A DNA stretch of 64,000 nt, from contig JBBSAJ010000008.1 of assembly GCA_038252405.1 (NCBI GenBank), forward strand, positions 30,855-94,854, given 5' to 3'. The notes under the pieces are model-generated. The model made no database searches. It had not been told where the DNA came from and was given only the letters and a program-made list of their open reading frames with translations. The translations under genes and the position numbers were made by a program. Origin of the DNA: DATCDE01 sp038252405. Lineage in GTDB: Bacteria > Actinomycetota > Actinomycetes > Prado026. This document shows positions 7,608-16,047 of this stretch, piece after piece; position 1 is the stretch's first letter; each line of letters starts with the position of its first letter.

Positions 7608-8363
7608 ATGACGCAGCACACGGACCGGGCGGCCCACGGGTGGCTCGCGATGGGCTGTCGGGGCTGGGCGGTCGGCTCGGCCCTGCTCGCCGCGGTGGCC
7701 GGCTGGGGCGCCGGGCCCGCCGCGGCCGACACCTGGGTACCACCACTGCCGGTCGCCGTGGCCGACCGCTTCGACCCACCGGACCAGCCCTGGCTGGCCG
7801 GGCACCGAGGCGTCGACCTGCTGGCGGAAGCGGGGACCGTGGTCCGGGCCGCCGGTGCGGGGCAGGTGGGCTTCGCCGGGCCCCTGGCCGGGCGGGGCGT
7901 GGTCGTCGTGGTGCACGGTGCGCTGCGCACCACCTACGAACCGGTCACCGCGACCGTCTCCGTGGGCGACCGGGTGGCGGCCAGGGAGCCGATCGGCGTC
8001 CTGGACCCAGCGGTCGTGCACTGCGAGGGGCGCGCCTGCCTGCACTGGGGCCTGTTGCGCGGGACGACGTACCTCGACCCGCTCGCCCTGCTCGGGCCGA
8101 CACGGGTGCGGCTGCTGCCGTTCTCGGCCGGGGACGGGGACTCGGCCAGGCCCGGCGGCGGCGCACCTCCGGTGGCCCGCGGCGGACGCGATGCGGCGGC
8201 GCCGGGCGGCGTCGCGGCGCCGGCCCGACCGGGGGCCCGGCCCGTGACGACACCTGCCGCAGTCCCGCTGCTGGCGGGCGCGGGCGTCGTGCTGGCCGGG
8301 ACTGCCGTGGGTCTGGCTCGGCGCCGGCGGGCCCCATCGGGACGCCCCTCCCGATCGGGGTGA
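7608..8363 (+). CDS. Secreted M23-family metallopeptidase-like protein (LytM domain) with C-terminal membrane anchor
   Basis: 251 residues. An N-terminal signal segment (GWAVGSALLAAVAGWGAGPAAAD) suggests export. The LytM/M23 core is recognisable by HRGVDLLAEAGTVVRAAGAGQVGFAGPLAGRGVVVVVHG and later LHWGLL. The usual zinc ligands HxxxD (HRGVD) and the HxH pair are only partly visible: the latter appears as CLHWGL, so one His is replaced by Leu-His context. Activity as a peptidoglycan endopeptidase is therefore likely but not certain. A Pro/Ala-rich linker leads to a hydrophobic helix LLAGAGVVLAGTAVGLA followed by RRRR, so the protein is probably tail-anchored. Gene is divergent from rpsB. Confidence 0.82.
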   Translation: MTQHTDRAAHGWLAMGCRGWAVGSALLAAVAGWGAGPAAADTWVPPLPVAVADRFDPPDQPWLAGHRGVDLLAEAGTVVRAAGAGQVGFAGPLAGRGVVVVVHGALRTTYEPVTATVSVGDRVAAREPIGVLDPAVVHCEGRACLHWGLLRGTTYLDPLALLGPTRVRLLPFSAGDGDSARPGGGAPPVARGGRDAAAPGGVAAPARPGARPVTTPAAVPLLAGAGVVLAGTAVGLARRRRAPSGRPSRSG

Positions 8364-8395
8364 CCCGGCCCGCCGTGCTGCCTACGGTGGGGGTC

Positions 8396-9376
8396 GTGCA
8401 CCGCGAACGCGCCATGGCCGCCTGGGAGTCTCTCGAGCGGGCCTGCCTGCGCACCGACCGGACCGGGGTCTCGCTGCGGGAACCGGCGCACGGACTGCAC
8501 CGATCCCGGGCCAGCAACGCCTGGCCGTTGAGCCAAGTGCTGCACGCGACCGCCCTGCTGCGTGCGATCGGGGTGCCGGCCCCGTTCCAGCCGCTGTTGG
8601 CGACGCTGCGGCGGTACCGCTCGGGCGACGGCTACTCGGCCGCGCCGGGGGGCGGGCCGCGCTACTACGACGACAACGCCTGGCTCGGGCTGGCCGCCAT
8701 CCAGGGGGGTCAGGTCGAGCTGGCCCGGTCGGTGCTGGGCTTCGTCGAGCAGGGCTGGACGCCAGGCGGCGGCGTCCGGTGGCGGGAGGACCTGCGGTCG
8801 GTGCACGCCTGCTCGACCGGGGCGGCCGGGCTGCTGGCGCTGGCCGCCGCTCCGGCGGCCTCCGGCGCGGTCGGGCGGGCCGAGCGGGCGCTGGCCTTCC
8901 TGGAGGGGCCGCTGCGGCGACCGGACGGGCTGGTGGCCGACCACGTCGATGCCGACGGCCGTCTGGAACCCACAGTCTGGTCGTACAACCAGGGACTGAC
9001 CATCGGCCTGCATGTCGAGCTGGCCGCCCGCGCACGCCCGGCGGGTGACCTCGACCGCGCCCGCGAGCTGGCCGACGCGACGCTGCAGCACTTCGACCCC
9101 GACGACGGGCTGTGGCACCAGCCGGCGGCCTTCAACGCGGTGCTCCTGCGGCTGCTGCTCCGGCTGCACGCGGCGGACGGCGACCCACGCTGGCCGCGGG
9201 TCGTGGACGACTACCTGGAACGGGCCTGGGCCTCGGCCCGCGACCCGGAGACCGGGCTGTTCGTCGGCGGAGGGATCGGCCGCTACGACGACGGGGTCGC
9301 CCTGGACCAGGCGGGGCTGCTCCAGCTGTTCGCTCTTCGGGTCATGCCACCGCAGCAGTGGGCGACGGTGCGCTGA
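8396..9376 (+). CDS. Glycoside hydrolase family 76-like protein (alpha-1,6-mannanase type)
   Basis: The (alpha/alpha)6 barrel signatures of GH76 are visible: YYDDNAWLGLAAIQ with the catalytic Asp pair, then TGAAGLLALAAAPAA, WSYNQGLTIGLHVELA and YDDGVALDQAGLLQLFAL. Family members cleave alpha-1,6-mannan. No signal peptide is visible, so it appears cytoplasmic unless a start further upstream is used. GTG at 8396, preceded by GGTGGGGGT, gives 326 residues; a GTG at 8360 overlapping the M23 stop would add 12. The gene follows the M23 peptidase closely, which suggests one transcription unit for envelope glycan handling. Confidence 0.8.
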   Translation: MHRERAMAAWESLERACLRTDRTGVSLREPAHGLHRSRASNAWPLSQVLHATALLRAIGVPAPFQPLLATLRRYRSGDGYSAAPGGGPRYYDDNAWLGLAAIQGGQVELARSVLGFVEQGWTPGGGVRWREDLRSVHACSTGAAGLLALAAAPAASGAVGRAERALAFLEGPLRRPDGLVADHVDADGRLEPTVWSYNQGLTIGLHVELAARARPAGDLDRARELADATLQHFDPDDGLWHQPAAFNAVLLRLLLRLHAADGDPRWPRVVDDYLERAWASARDPETGLFVGGGIGRYDDGVALDQAGLLQLFALRVMPPQQWATVR

Positions 9377-9379
9377 GCG

Positions 9380-10306
9380 TCAGTCCTCGTCGTGCTGCTC
9401 GGCCAGCTTGCCGCGCAGCTGCAGCACGGCCTTGGTGTGCATCTGGCAGATCCGGCTCTCGGTGACCCCGAGGACCTGGCCGATCTCGGCCAGGGTCAAC
9501 CCCTCGTAGTAGTACAGCGTGACGACGATCTTCTCCCGCTCGGGCAGCGTGTTGATCGCCTTGGCGAGCAGGTACTTGGTCTCCTCGGACTCGAACGCCG
9601 ACACCGGGTCCTCGGCGCGGGTGTCCTCCAAAGTGTCGACCAGGCTGAGCTTGTCGCCCTTCTCGCCACCGACGCTGAGCAGCTCGTCGAGGGCCACGAC
9701 GTTCACGAAGGACACCTGGCTGAAGATCTGGTGCAGATCCTCCAGCGCGATGCCCATCTCGGCGGCCACCTCGGCCTCGGTGGGCGTGCGGTGCAGAGAC
9801 GACTCGAGGCTCGCGTACGCCTTCTCCACCTCGCGGGCCTTGTACCGGATCGACCGCGGGATCCAGTCGATGGCCCGCAGCTCGTCGATGATCGCGCCGC
9901 GGATCCGGCTGATCGCGTACGTCTCGAACTTGATCGCCCGGTCGAGGTCGAACTTCACGATCGCGTCGATGAGCCCGAAGATGCCGTAGGAGACCAGATC
10001 GGCCTGCTCGATGTTCGGCGGCAGTCCGACGCCGACCCGACCGGCCACGTACTTGACCAGCGGCGAGTAGTGCAGGATCAGCCGCTCCCGCAGCTGTTGG
10101 CCGCCGGTCGCCTTGAAGTCGCGCCACAGCTGCTGCAGCGCGACCTCGGCATCGGCCTTGTCGGCGGCCGCCTCAGCTGCCGCGGCGGCGACGGGGTCGA
10201 CGGGCGCGGCGTCGGTGTCGGCGTCGTCCAGGTCGGCACCGACCACGGCGAGGTCGTCCTCGGCCGTGACGGCCCCACCGTCAGGCTCGGGGGTGCGCCC
10301 GCTCAT
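9380..10306 (-). CDS. whiG: RNA polymerase sigma factor of FliA/WhiG family
   Basis: 308 residues with all sigma-70 regions needed for FliA/WhiG. Region 2 is seen as YSPLVKYVAGRVGVGLPPN and LVSYGIFGLIDAIVKFDLDR, with IKFETYAISRIRGAIIDELR for 2.4. Region 3 and region 4 follow, with LPEREKIVVTLYYYEGLTLAEIGQVLGVTESRICQMH as the -35 helix-turn-helix. In streptomycetes this sigma starts sporulation; in motile actinobacteria it drives flagellar genes. Which applies here is unclear. The gene overlaps the xerC 3' end by 26 bp, so the two are probably co-expressed. A ~60-residue acidic N-terminal extension precedes region 2. Confidence 0.93.
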   Translation of the reverse strand: MSGRTPEPDGGAVTAEDDLAVVGADLDDADTDAAPVDPVAAAAAEAAADKADAEVALQQLWRDFKATGGQQLRERLILHYSPLVKYVAGRVGVGLPPNIEQADLVSYGIFGLIDAIVKFDLDRAIKFETYAISRIRGAIIDELRAIDWIPRSIRYKAREVEKAYASLESSLHRTPTEAEVAAEMGIALEDLHQIFSQVSFVNVVALDELLSVGGEKGDKLSLVDTLEDTRAEDPVSAFESEETKYLLAKAINTLPEREKIVVTLYYYEGLTLAEIGQVLGVTESRICQMHTKAVLQLRGKLAEQHDED

Positions 10307-11249
10307 ACGTGGTCCTCAACCTTTCGACTGACACATGGGTGTAGATCTGCGTGGTGGCGAGCGTAGCGTGGCCGAGCAGCTCCTGGACGGAGCGGAGGTC
10401 CGCGCCCCCCTCGAGCAGGTGCGTGGCCGCCGAGTGCCGCAGCCCGTGTGGACCCACGTCGGGCGCGTCCGGCACCGACCGTAGTCGCTGGTGCACCAGC
10501 TCGCGGACCGCGCGGACGCCCAGCCGCTGGCCGCGTGCCCCGAGGAACAGCGCTGGGCCGCTCGCCGCGGTCACCAGGGCGGGCCGGCCGCGGCTGAGCC
10601 AGTCGGTCACGGCACGGGCCGCCGGCAGGCCGATCGGCACGGTGCGCTCCTTGCGCCCCTTCCCGAGGACCCTCAGCACCCGCCGCTCGAGGTCGACGTC
10701 GTCAACGTCGAGGCCGACCAGCTCGCTGACCCGGATGCCGGACGCGTAGAGCACCTCGAGCACCGCGCGGTCCCGCAGATGGCCCGGCTCGCCGTCGTCG
10801 GCGGCGACCGCAGCCACTTCGAGCAGCTGGCGGGCGTGCTCCTGGTGCAGCACCGCCGGCAGGGTGCGATGAGGGCGGGGCGCCGCCAGCAGCCGGGCCG
10901 GGTCCTCGACGAGCAGCCCACGGCGCACCGCCCAGGAGGTGAAGGTGCGGGCCGCGGCGGCCCGCCGGGCCAGGGTGCTGCGGGCCGCTCCCCCGGCGGA
11001 CTGGGCAGCCAGCCAGGAGCGCAGCAGGGCCAGGTCGAGGCCGTCCAGGCCGGCGACGCCTCGGCGCGCGGCGAAGGTCAACAGCGACGTGACATCACCG
11101 GCGTAGGCGCGCACGGTGTGCGCCGACAGGTCACGCTCGGCCGACAGGTGTGCCCGGAACCCCTCCAGCGCCTCGGCCGGGCCGGGCGGGAGGTCCAGCG
11201 CGCCGTGGGCCGGCGTCGCGGCCCCCCCGGGCCGGACGTCACGGGTCAT
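10281..11249 (-). CDS. xerC: Tyrosine site-specific recombinase XerC
   Basis: A tyrosine recombinase of ~322 residues. The N-terminal SAM-like domain (LSAERDLSAHTVRAYAGDVTSLL) is followed by the catalytic domain with RDRAVLEVLYASGIRVSELVGL (first Arg), GKGRKERTVPI (Lys), HGLRHSAATHLLEGGADLRSVQELLGH (HxxR and His) and the nucleophile Tyr in TTQIYTHV. With XerD it resolves chromosome dimers at dif. ATG at 11249 gives MTRDVRPGG; an in-frame upstream start at 11294 is also open. It lies between dprA and whiG as in other actinobacteria, and its 3' end overlaps whiG. Confidence 0.93.
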   Translation of the reverse strand: MTRDVRPGGAATPAHGALDLPPGPAEALEGFRAHLSAERDLSAHTVRAYAGDVTSLLTFAARRGVAGLDGLDLALLRSWLAAQSAGGAARSTLARRAAAARTFTSWAVRRGLLVEDPARLLAAPRPHRTLPAVLHQEHARQLLEVAAVAADDGEPGHLRDRAVLEVLYASGIRVSELVGLDVDDVDLERRVLRVLGKGRKERTVPIGLPAARAVTDWLSRGRPALVTAASGPALFLGARGQRLGVRAVRELVHQRLRSVPDAPDVGPHGLRHSAATHLLEGGADLRSVQELLGHATLATTQIYTHVSVERLRTTYERAHPRA

Positions 11250-11280
11250 GGGGTCACCGTCGGTCGGATCGGGACCTAGG

Positions 11281-12462
11281 TCAAGCACCGCCACGCGGCG
11301 GCGGGTCGGGATCGTCCGAACGGCCAGGGGTCTCCGCCAACCGGTACCCCCCGGCCGCTCCCTCCACCAGGCCCAGCAGCTCGAGCTGCCGGATCCGTTG
11401 GAGCACCAGGTCGAGGGACAGCCCGGACACCGATGCCAGCTTGGCTGGGAGGCTGGGCCGCCGGACCGGCACCGCCTCCAGCACCCGCAGCGCCACCGGG
11501 TCGAGCAGGTCCTCGGGCCGGGTCTTGCCAGCAGTCGGCGGCGGCAGAGCCAGCCCGTCGGTGAGCGAGCCGACCAGCTCGACGATCTCGCCGGCGTGGG
11601 TGACCAGTGCCGCCCCGAGGTCGCGGATCTCGTGGTGACAACCGGCCGACATCACCGAGGTCACCGGCCCAGGCACGGCCATCACCTCCCGGGAGAGCGA
11701 CCGGGCCCAGCCCGCCGTGTTGCGCGCCCCGCTGCGCAGTGCGGCCTCGACCAGGACGGTGCCCCGGGTCAGCGCGGCGATCAGCCGGTTGCGGTCGAGG
11801 AACCGGGCCCGGGTCGGATGGCACCCCGGGGGCAGCTCACTGACCAGCAGCCCCTCGGCGGCGATCCGGCCGAACAGGGCGTCGTGCCCGCGCGGGTAGG
11901 CCACGTCAACGCTGTTGGCCAGCACCGCCACAGTCGAACCGGCGCCGGCCAGCACCCCGCGGTGCGCGGCCGCGTCGATGCCGTAGGCGCCGCCGGAGAC
12001 CACTGCCCACCCGGCGTCCGCGAGGCCGGCTCCCAGCTCGGCCGCCACATGCGTGCCGTACGCGGTGGCCGCCCGGGACCCCACCATTGCCACCGACCGC
12101 AGCGCGGCGAACCGCAGGTTGCCGGGGCCGCGCACCCACAAGGCCAGCGGCGGAGCGGTCGGGCCCCTGGCCCCGACCGAGCCGGCCAGGTCCTCAAGCT
12201 GGCTGGGCCACTCCAGGTCGCCGGGCACGACCAGCCGGGTGCCCGTGCGCCCGGCCCGGTCGAGGTCGCGTTCGGGGTCGGCGTCGGACAGCCGGGCCCG
12301 GTAGTGCTCGACCCCGGGCAGCCCCGGGTCACCGGCCCGGACCTGCTGCAGCACCTCGAACGCCCCGAACCGCTGCACCCGTTGCCACAACAGGGGGTCG
12401 TTGGGCTCGGCCAGCCGACACAGCGCGGCCCTGGCGACCCGGTCGTCGTCCGGGCCGGTCAT
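11281..12462 (-). CDS. dprA: DNA-processing protein DprA
   Basis: 393 residues. DprA loads RecA on incoming single-stranded DNA in transformation. The Rossmann-like core is clear: VAMVGSRAATAYGTHVAAELGAGLADAGWAVVSGGAYGIDAAAHRGVL, then SELPPGCHPTRARFLDRNRLIAALTRGTVLVEAALRSGARNTAGWA. A C-terminal winged-helix region (LPAKLASVSGLSLDLVLQRIRQLELLGLVE) follows. Its ATG overlaps the stop of comM by 4 bp (ATGA), so the two were translationally coupled before comM was disrupted. The insertion in comM may therefore lower dprA expression by polarity. Confidence 0.94.
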   Translation of the reverse strand: MTGPDDDRVARAALCRLAEPNDPLLWQRVQRFGAFEVLQQVRAGDPGLPGVEHYRARLSDADPERDLDRAGRTGTRLVVPGDLEWPSQLEDLAGSVGARGPTAPPLALWVRGPGNLRFAALRSVAMVGSRAATAYGTHVAAELGAGLADAGWAVVSGGAYGIDAAAHRGVLAGAGSTVAVLANSVDVAYPRGHDALFGRIAAEGLLVSELPPGCHPTRARFLDRNRLIAALTRGTVLVEAALRSGARNTAGWARSLSREVMAVPGPVTSVMSAGCHHEIRDLGAALVTHAGEIVELVGSLTDGLALPPPTAGKTRPEDLLDPVALRVLEAVPVRRPSLPAKLASVSGLSLDLVLQRIRQLELLGLVEGAAGGYRLAETPGRSDDPDPPPRGGA

Positions 12463-13098
12463 GCCGCGGCCCCCGGGATCGCGGCACTGGTCCGTAGGTC
12501 GATGGCCTGCAGCACCTCGGGCACGCCCGGCTGGTCCCGGCCGGCGAGGTCGGCGAGGGTCCAGGCCACACGTAGCACCCGGTCGACGCCGCGGGCGGTC
12601 AGCCGGCCGCGGCCGAACGCGTCGTGGAGCGGCGCCAGCGCGGCCGGGGGCAGCCGCCAACGGGGTCCGCGCAGCTCGACGCCCGGCACCCGCGCGTTGC
12701 AGGCCCAGGGGGTGCCCAGCCAGCGCTGTTCGGCACGCTCCCGCGCGGCGAGCACCCGGCGAGCCACCGCGGCCGACGGCTCGTGCCGACCGGCGTCCAG
12801 CAGCTCGACCCGGCTCGGCTGGGTGACACCGACCACCAGGTCGATCCGGTCGAGCAGTGGCCCGGACAGCCGCCCGGTGTAGCGCATCTTCTGGATCGGG
12901 GTGCAGGAGCACGCGGCCGGCTGGCCCGGCACCACGACGCCGGACAGCCCGCACGGACAGGGGTTCGCAGCCAGCACCAGTTGGAACCGGGCCGGGTAGC
13001 GGACGCTGCCCCTCGATCGGTCGAGCACCACCTCGCCGGACTCCAGCGGCTGGCGCAGCGAGTCGAGCACGCCGGCCGCGAACTCCGGCGCCTCGTCG
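12459..13098 (-). pseudogene. comM: comM (Mg-chelatase-like AAA+ ATPase), 3' fragment
   Basis: The downstream part of ComM/YifB, starting just after Walker B. Visible are LDSLRQPLESGEVVLDRSRG, the ANPCPCG motif with RMRYTGRLSGPLLDRIDLVV-type sequence, and the C-terminal sensor-2 and lid region ending GAAA. ComM is a helicase that supports branch migration during recombination of transforming DNA. The fragment has no start and is separated from its 5' half (18298-19217) by a 5.2-kb element. Joining both halves with one copy of the 9-bp duplication restores an intact 516-codon frame through VLFLDEAPEFAAGVLDSL. Confidence 0.93.
13090..13098. repeat. Left copy of 9-bp target-site duplication (gcctcgtcg)
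   Basis: The same nine bases flank the element on both sides (13090-13098 and 18298-18306). The intact gene would have only one copy. Confidence 0.88.
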
Positions 13099-13118
13099 TG
13101 TGAATGCTATTCGCACCC
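13099..13118 (+). repeat. Left terminal inverted repeat (20 bp)
   Basis: TGTGAATGCTATTCGCACCC, matching the inverted right end in 18 of 20 positions. Confidence 0.88.
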
Positions 13119-13729
13119 TACCGGCAGGGGCTGTGGGGTAGGTCCCTGGCGAGCCCGAGGCTCTATTTCTACGTCAGTACGTCTACCAGTTCCGCGGTTG
13201 CCAGGAGCGGCCAGGAGCATCGGGGCCGCCCCGCAGGCGTCGTCCCTGTCGGTGACGCAGAGAAGCTGACGCAGGACCAGTGACGTTCTGCCGGAATAGG
13301 AGAGGACCCCGTTGCGGGGAAGTTCAGCAGCTGCGCCGGCTCCACGCGGTCGATCCCGGCTGTCGGAGGCGTTCTCGCCGCTGCGACCGTCCCGGGCTTC
13401 CCTTTGCTGACCGAGACGTGCTCGACGATGCTCTTGCCGAAAGACTCAGCGACCCACTTGTCAAACCGGAAGGGACCAATTCTTCTCGTCAAGACCCGGA
13501 GCTTCTCGTCAGGACCCGGACACACCCGACCCGCAGGCCAGCAGTGATGTGGCGCTTGACGTGGCGATGCCGCTGAGGTTCCCGTACGGCGTCCCGGTGA
13601 ATTCGGGCGGAATGATAGTTGTAGGAGCCTGTGCCATTGTTTGGACAACCGTAGGACCAGTGAGCGCTTACGTCAGCGTAGCCCGACTCGGGGGGTGTTG
13701 CCCGCGTAGCTGTAGGCTCGATACTTGGA
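13119..13729. other. Left-end non-coding part of the element
   Basis: About 610 bp, visibly less GC-rich than the surrounding chromosome, without a convincing gene on either strand. Several short open frames exist but none shows recognisable motifs or a coherent start. A near-perfect direct repeat of about 20 bp built on ttctcgtcaagacccgga occurs near 13480-13521. A weak hairpin follows the left terminal repeat. It may be the remains of a gene or a cargo boundary. Confidence 0.5.
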
Positions 13730-14282
13730 CTAACTGCTTCGCTCAAGCCAGGTGTAGGTGATCCTGATCAGGTCCGTGGCGCTGGTTCTCGACTGCTTGC
13801 CCCGGCCGGTCACGGGATCTCCCTCAAGGTGATAGCTGCGGACCGCGTTCGCCACAGCCTGCCCAAGACGGACCACGTTGGCTCCGCCGTTTGCGGCAAC
13901 ACCCCGCTCAATCAAGAAGACGACAGACTGCCCCTCGGTGACCCTGGCGCTCGACTCGGTCGTATCCGTATCGCGCCGAAGATGCATGGACTGGGTCCGG
14001 TAGTCGTAGGTGGTGTCGGTTCGGGACAAGACCACGTCCGAGCGCGACAAAGCACCGGTCGACCGGTGCCCGTGGGCGAAGTGGGCCGCGTCCCGGTCGT
14101 GCGTCGTGGGGGCCGCGCTCGATCGTGGTGCTTGTCGCCCCGGCGCGATGGTGATGGCTGTCCTAGGGGTAGGTCACGCGGTGAGGATCGACATGCGGAG
14201 CCGCCGCTCCCGCCGCAGTGGGGCTGAACAGCGCCGCGACGACGGCTGCGAGGCAGGCGGCAAGGCGTCGAAGGAAGATCAT
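13730..14282 (-). pseudogene. Secreted small protein of unknown function, frameshifted, third gene of the RHS cassette
   Basis: ATG at 14282 overlaps the stop of the preceding immunity candidate (ATGA), so the two are coupled. The first frame encodes a typical signal peptide, MIFLRRLAACLAAVVAALFS then PTAAGAAAP, and stops at 14163. A second frame, shifted by one base, is open from 14173 to 13730 and encodes TTYDYRTQSMHLRRDTDTT and VVFLIERGVAANGGANVVRL. It ends in YTWLERSS. A single indel between about 14160 and 14173 would join them into one secreted protein of ~180 residues. I do not recognise the family. It may be a second immunity factor acting outside the membrane, but that is inference from position. 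Confidence 0.55.
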
Positions 14283-14737
14283 TCGATCGACACCTTGAAT
14301 ACGAGTCGACCGAAGTCCGGCTCAAGCCCAATGTCGGTGCAGGAGTATCGCCGTGAACCATCCGGAAGCACCTCGACGAACATCCCCGACGTTTCACTCT
14401 GAGATTCGAACCGACCGCGGCCCCGACCCGAGTCCCAGACGTTGTAGATCACCAGCCGCCCATCCGTCTGCCCTACCTCGATCACCGACCGGGTTGGTGC
14501 GGAGTCGCTCCAGAGAACCAGCGACGGACTCGAAGTTCCGGCGACAACAAGCTGGCCAGCCGTAGCGAGAAACACGCCCTGTCGCCAACGAGGTCCGACA
14601 GACTCGAAGATAAGAGTGATCCGCTGGCCTGGCGAGATCGGCAGCGCTTCGATCTTGACGGCTGGCTGACCGTCCGGGCCGCTAACGGACTTGCTCAGGG
14701 TCCTGTCGGGGAGCCGGGCCGGACCGAACGAAGTCAT
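14279..14737 (-). CDS. Candidate immunity protein for the RHS HNH toxin
   Basis: 152 residues, no recognised family. Its ATG overlaps the stop of the toxin-tip gene by 4 bp (14734-14737), and its own stop overlaps the next ATG, so three reading frames form a tightly coupled unit. The sequence looks like an all-beta cytoplasmic protein: VKIEALPISPGQRITLIFES, QLVVAGTSSPSLVLWSD and RRYSCTDIGLEPDFGRLVFK. It lacks a signal peptide and membrane helices. The location directly after a polymorphic-toxin C-terminus is the classical place for an immunity gene. The function is inferred from context alone. Confidence 0.6.
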   Translation of the reverse strand: MTSFGPARLPDRTLSKSVSGPDGQPAVKIEALPISPGQRITLIFESVGPRWRQGVFLATAGQLVVAGTSSPSLVLWSDSAPTRSVIEVGQTDGRLVIYNVWDSGRGRGRFESQSETSGMFVEVLPDGSRRYSCTDIGLEPDFGRLVFKVSIE

Positions 14738-16047
14738 GGCGTCGGTCCTGTGTAGAAGCGGAACGGATCAACTGCGGCATGCTCCCAGGGCCACAGCGGT
14801 TCCAGGTTGTCGAGGGTGTGCCCTCCGCCCTGCCACCTCGGGACGATGTGGTTCAGCTCCTTTGGCACACCGAGTTCATCCTGCAGCGGAGGCTTCCCGG
14901 CCTCCATGCGGGCTAGGTTCGACGCACTGTACTCGCCTTCGAGGGCGTCGTTAGCTGCGTTCTTCCAGTACCTCGCACGAACCGTGGACCACGATGGCGA
15001 GTTCCCAGCCCTCGTCAAGTTCTCGATTGGATCGCCGACCCTCCAGCCAGTTGCTGCGGTGTCTGCGGCGCGCCGCCGCAGAACGTCCTGAATGACGGAC
15101 ATCCGCGGGGTGGTGATGTTGTCGCCGATCATGGCCAGCTGGTTCTCGGTCAGCTGACTGACGTCGTAGCACTTCGTCTGCCAGTCCTCGGAGGCGTTGG
15201 CCCGCTCGTGGAAGCAGTACTTCCCATCCAGCTGCCCGATGAACTCCCGCTCAGGCTCCGGGCCGGTCATGTGGAGGATCGGAAGGGTGTATGCGGGCGG
15301 GACCTGCAGGCTCTCCGGGATGCTGTAGACCGAGACGGCCAGGTCGCTGCCGCTGTGCGTGTTGGCGGCGGGGGTGGTGGAGGCAGTCGGCAGCGGGGTC
15401 GTGGCCGGCGGCAGCGGCGGCGGCGGGGTCCCGGTGATGATCGGGACCGGGATCTCGTCCGGCTTGGGGGTGGTGCAGTGCCCGCTGACGAGGACCTCAC
15501 CGGCCGGGCACTGGGTGCCGTGCCCGCTCGCGGGTGTCTTGGTGCCGGTGGACACGCCCCCGGTGGCCTTCGTCTTGGCCTTGGTCGGCGCGCTTGGCTT
15601 CGCCGTGGTTGTCCGGCCCGCGGGGTGCGCGTGGGACCCGCTGCTGCTGCTGGAGGACGACGTTCGGGTGCCTGTCGAGATGGCCTGTGCCGCGCGCGCG
15701 ATCGCGGCAGCGCTGTAGAACCCGGCGGTGCGCTCGCTCATTGCCATCGCGTCGCCGCTACGCTCGGAAAGTGCAGCGACCTGCTCAGCGCTGACGACGG
15801 TTCCCTCCCCGGCCACCTCTTGCGCCCGGATCTCCGCGGCGGTGGCCTGCGCCACGTCCGCCTCGTAGTTGGTCTCGCTCAGGCGGATGTCTGCCGGCGT
15901 GACCCAGACGGGAAGTCCGCCAGCCGGCTCTCCGCCGCCCGCCCAGCCTGCTCGCAGCCCGGACGGGTCGTTGTTGCTGACCGGGTTGCCGCCGGCGTAC
16001 GCGTACGGGTTGCCGGCGTTGACCAAGGTCGTGGGAGGTGAACGCAC
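14734..16047 (-). CDS. RHS C-terminal toxin tip with HNH-like nuclease domain (separated from RHS core by frameshift)
   Basis: The frame begins inside the end of the RHS core (NAGNPYAYAGGNPVSNNDPSG, the last hallmark before RHS toxin tips). A variable region follows: an Ala-rich helical segment, a Ser/Lys-rich linker, a Pro/Thr-rich stretch, and a ~150-residue C-terminal domain. Its end reads NHIVPRWQGGGHTLDNLEPL then EHAAVDPFRFY. The spacing of the His, Asn and His residues fits HNH/endonuclease-VII-type RHS toxins that cut nucleic acid. The frame is out of register with the RHS core upstream; a 2-base loss in GACACC near 16036-16040 would explain this. If the shift is real, the tip is unlinked from its delivery core. 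Confidence 0.72.
   Translation of the reverse strand: MRSPPTTLVNAGNPYAYAGGNPVSNNDPSGLRAGWAGGGEPAGGLPVWVTPADIRLSETNYEADVAQATAAEIRAQEVAGEGTVVSAEQVAALSERSGDAMAMSERTAGFYSAAAIARAAQAISTGTRTSSSSSSSGSHAHPAGRTTTAKPSAPTKAKTKATGGVSTGTKTPASGHGTQCPAGEVLVSGHCTTPKPDEIPVPIITGTPPPPLPPATTPLPTASTTPAANTHSGSDLAVSVYSIPESLQVPPAYTLPILHMTGPEPEREFIGQLDGKYCFHERANASEDWQTKCYDVSQLTENQLAMIGDNITTPRMSVIQDVLRRRAADTAATGWRVGDPIENLTRAGNSPSWSTVRARYWKNAANDALEGEYSASNLARMEAGKPPLQDELGVPKELNHIVPRWQGGGHTLDNLEPLWPWEHAAVDPFRFYTGPTP

Noticed and set aside
6782..8395. Long plus-strand frame before the GH76-like gene
   Set aside because: Runs antisense to rpsB and out of frame with the M23 gene; only the part after 8396 shows protein motifs.
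13169..13648. Open frame of 159 codons in the left end of the element
   Set aside because: No recognisable motif and weak start; considered chance in a decayed region.
13912..14397. 161-codon frame overlapping the immunity and secreted-protein genes
   Set aside because: Its composition (Arg/Ser/Pro-rich) is that of an out-of-frame shadow.
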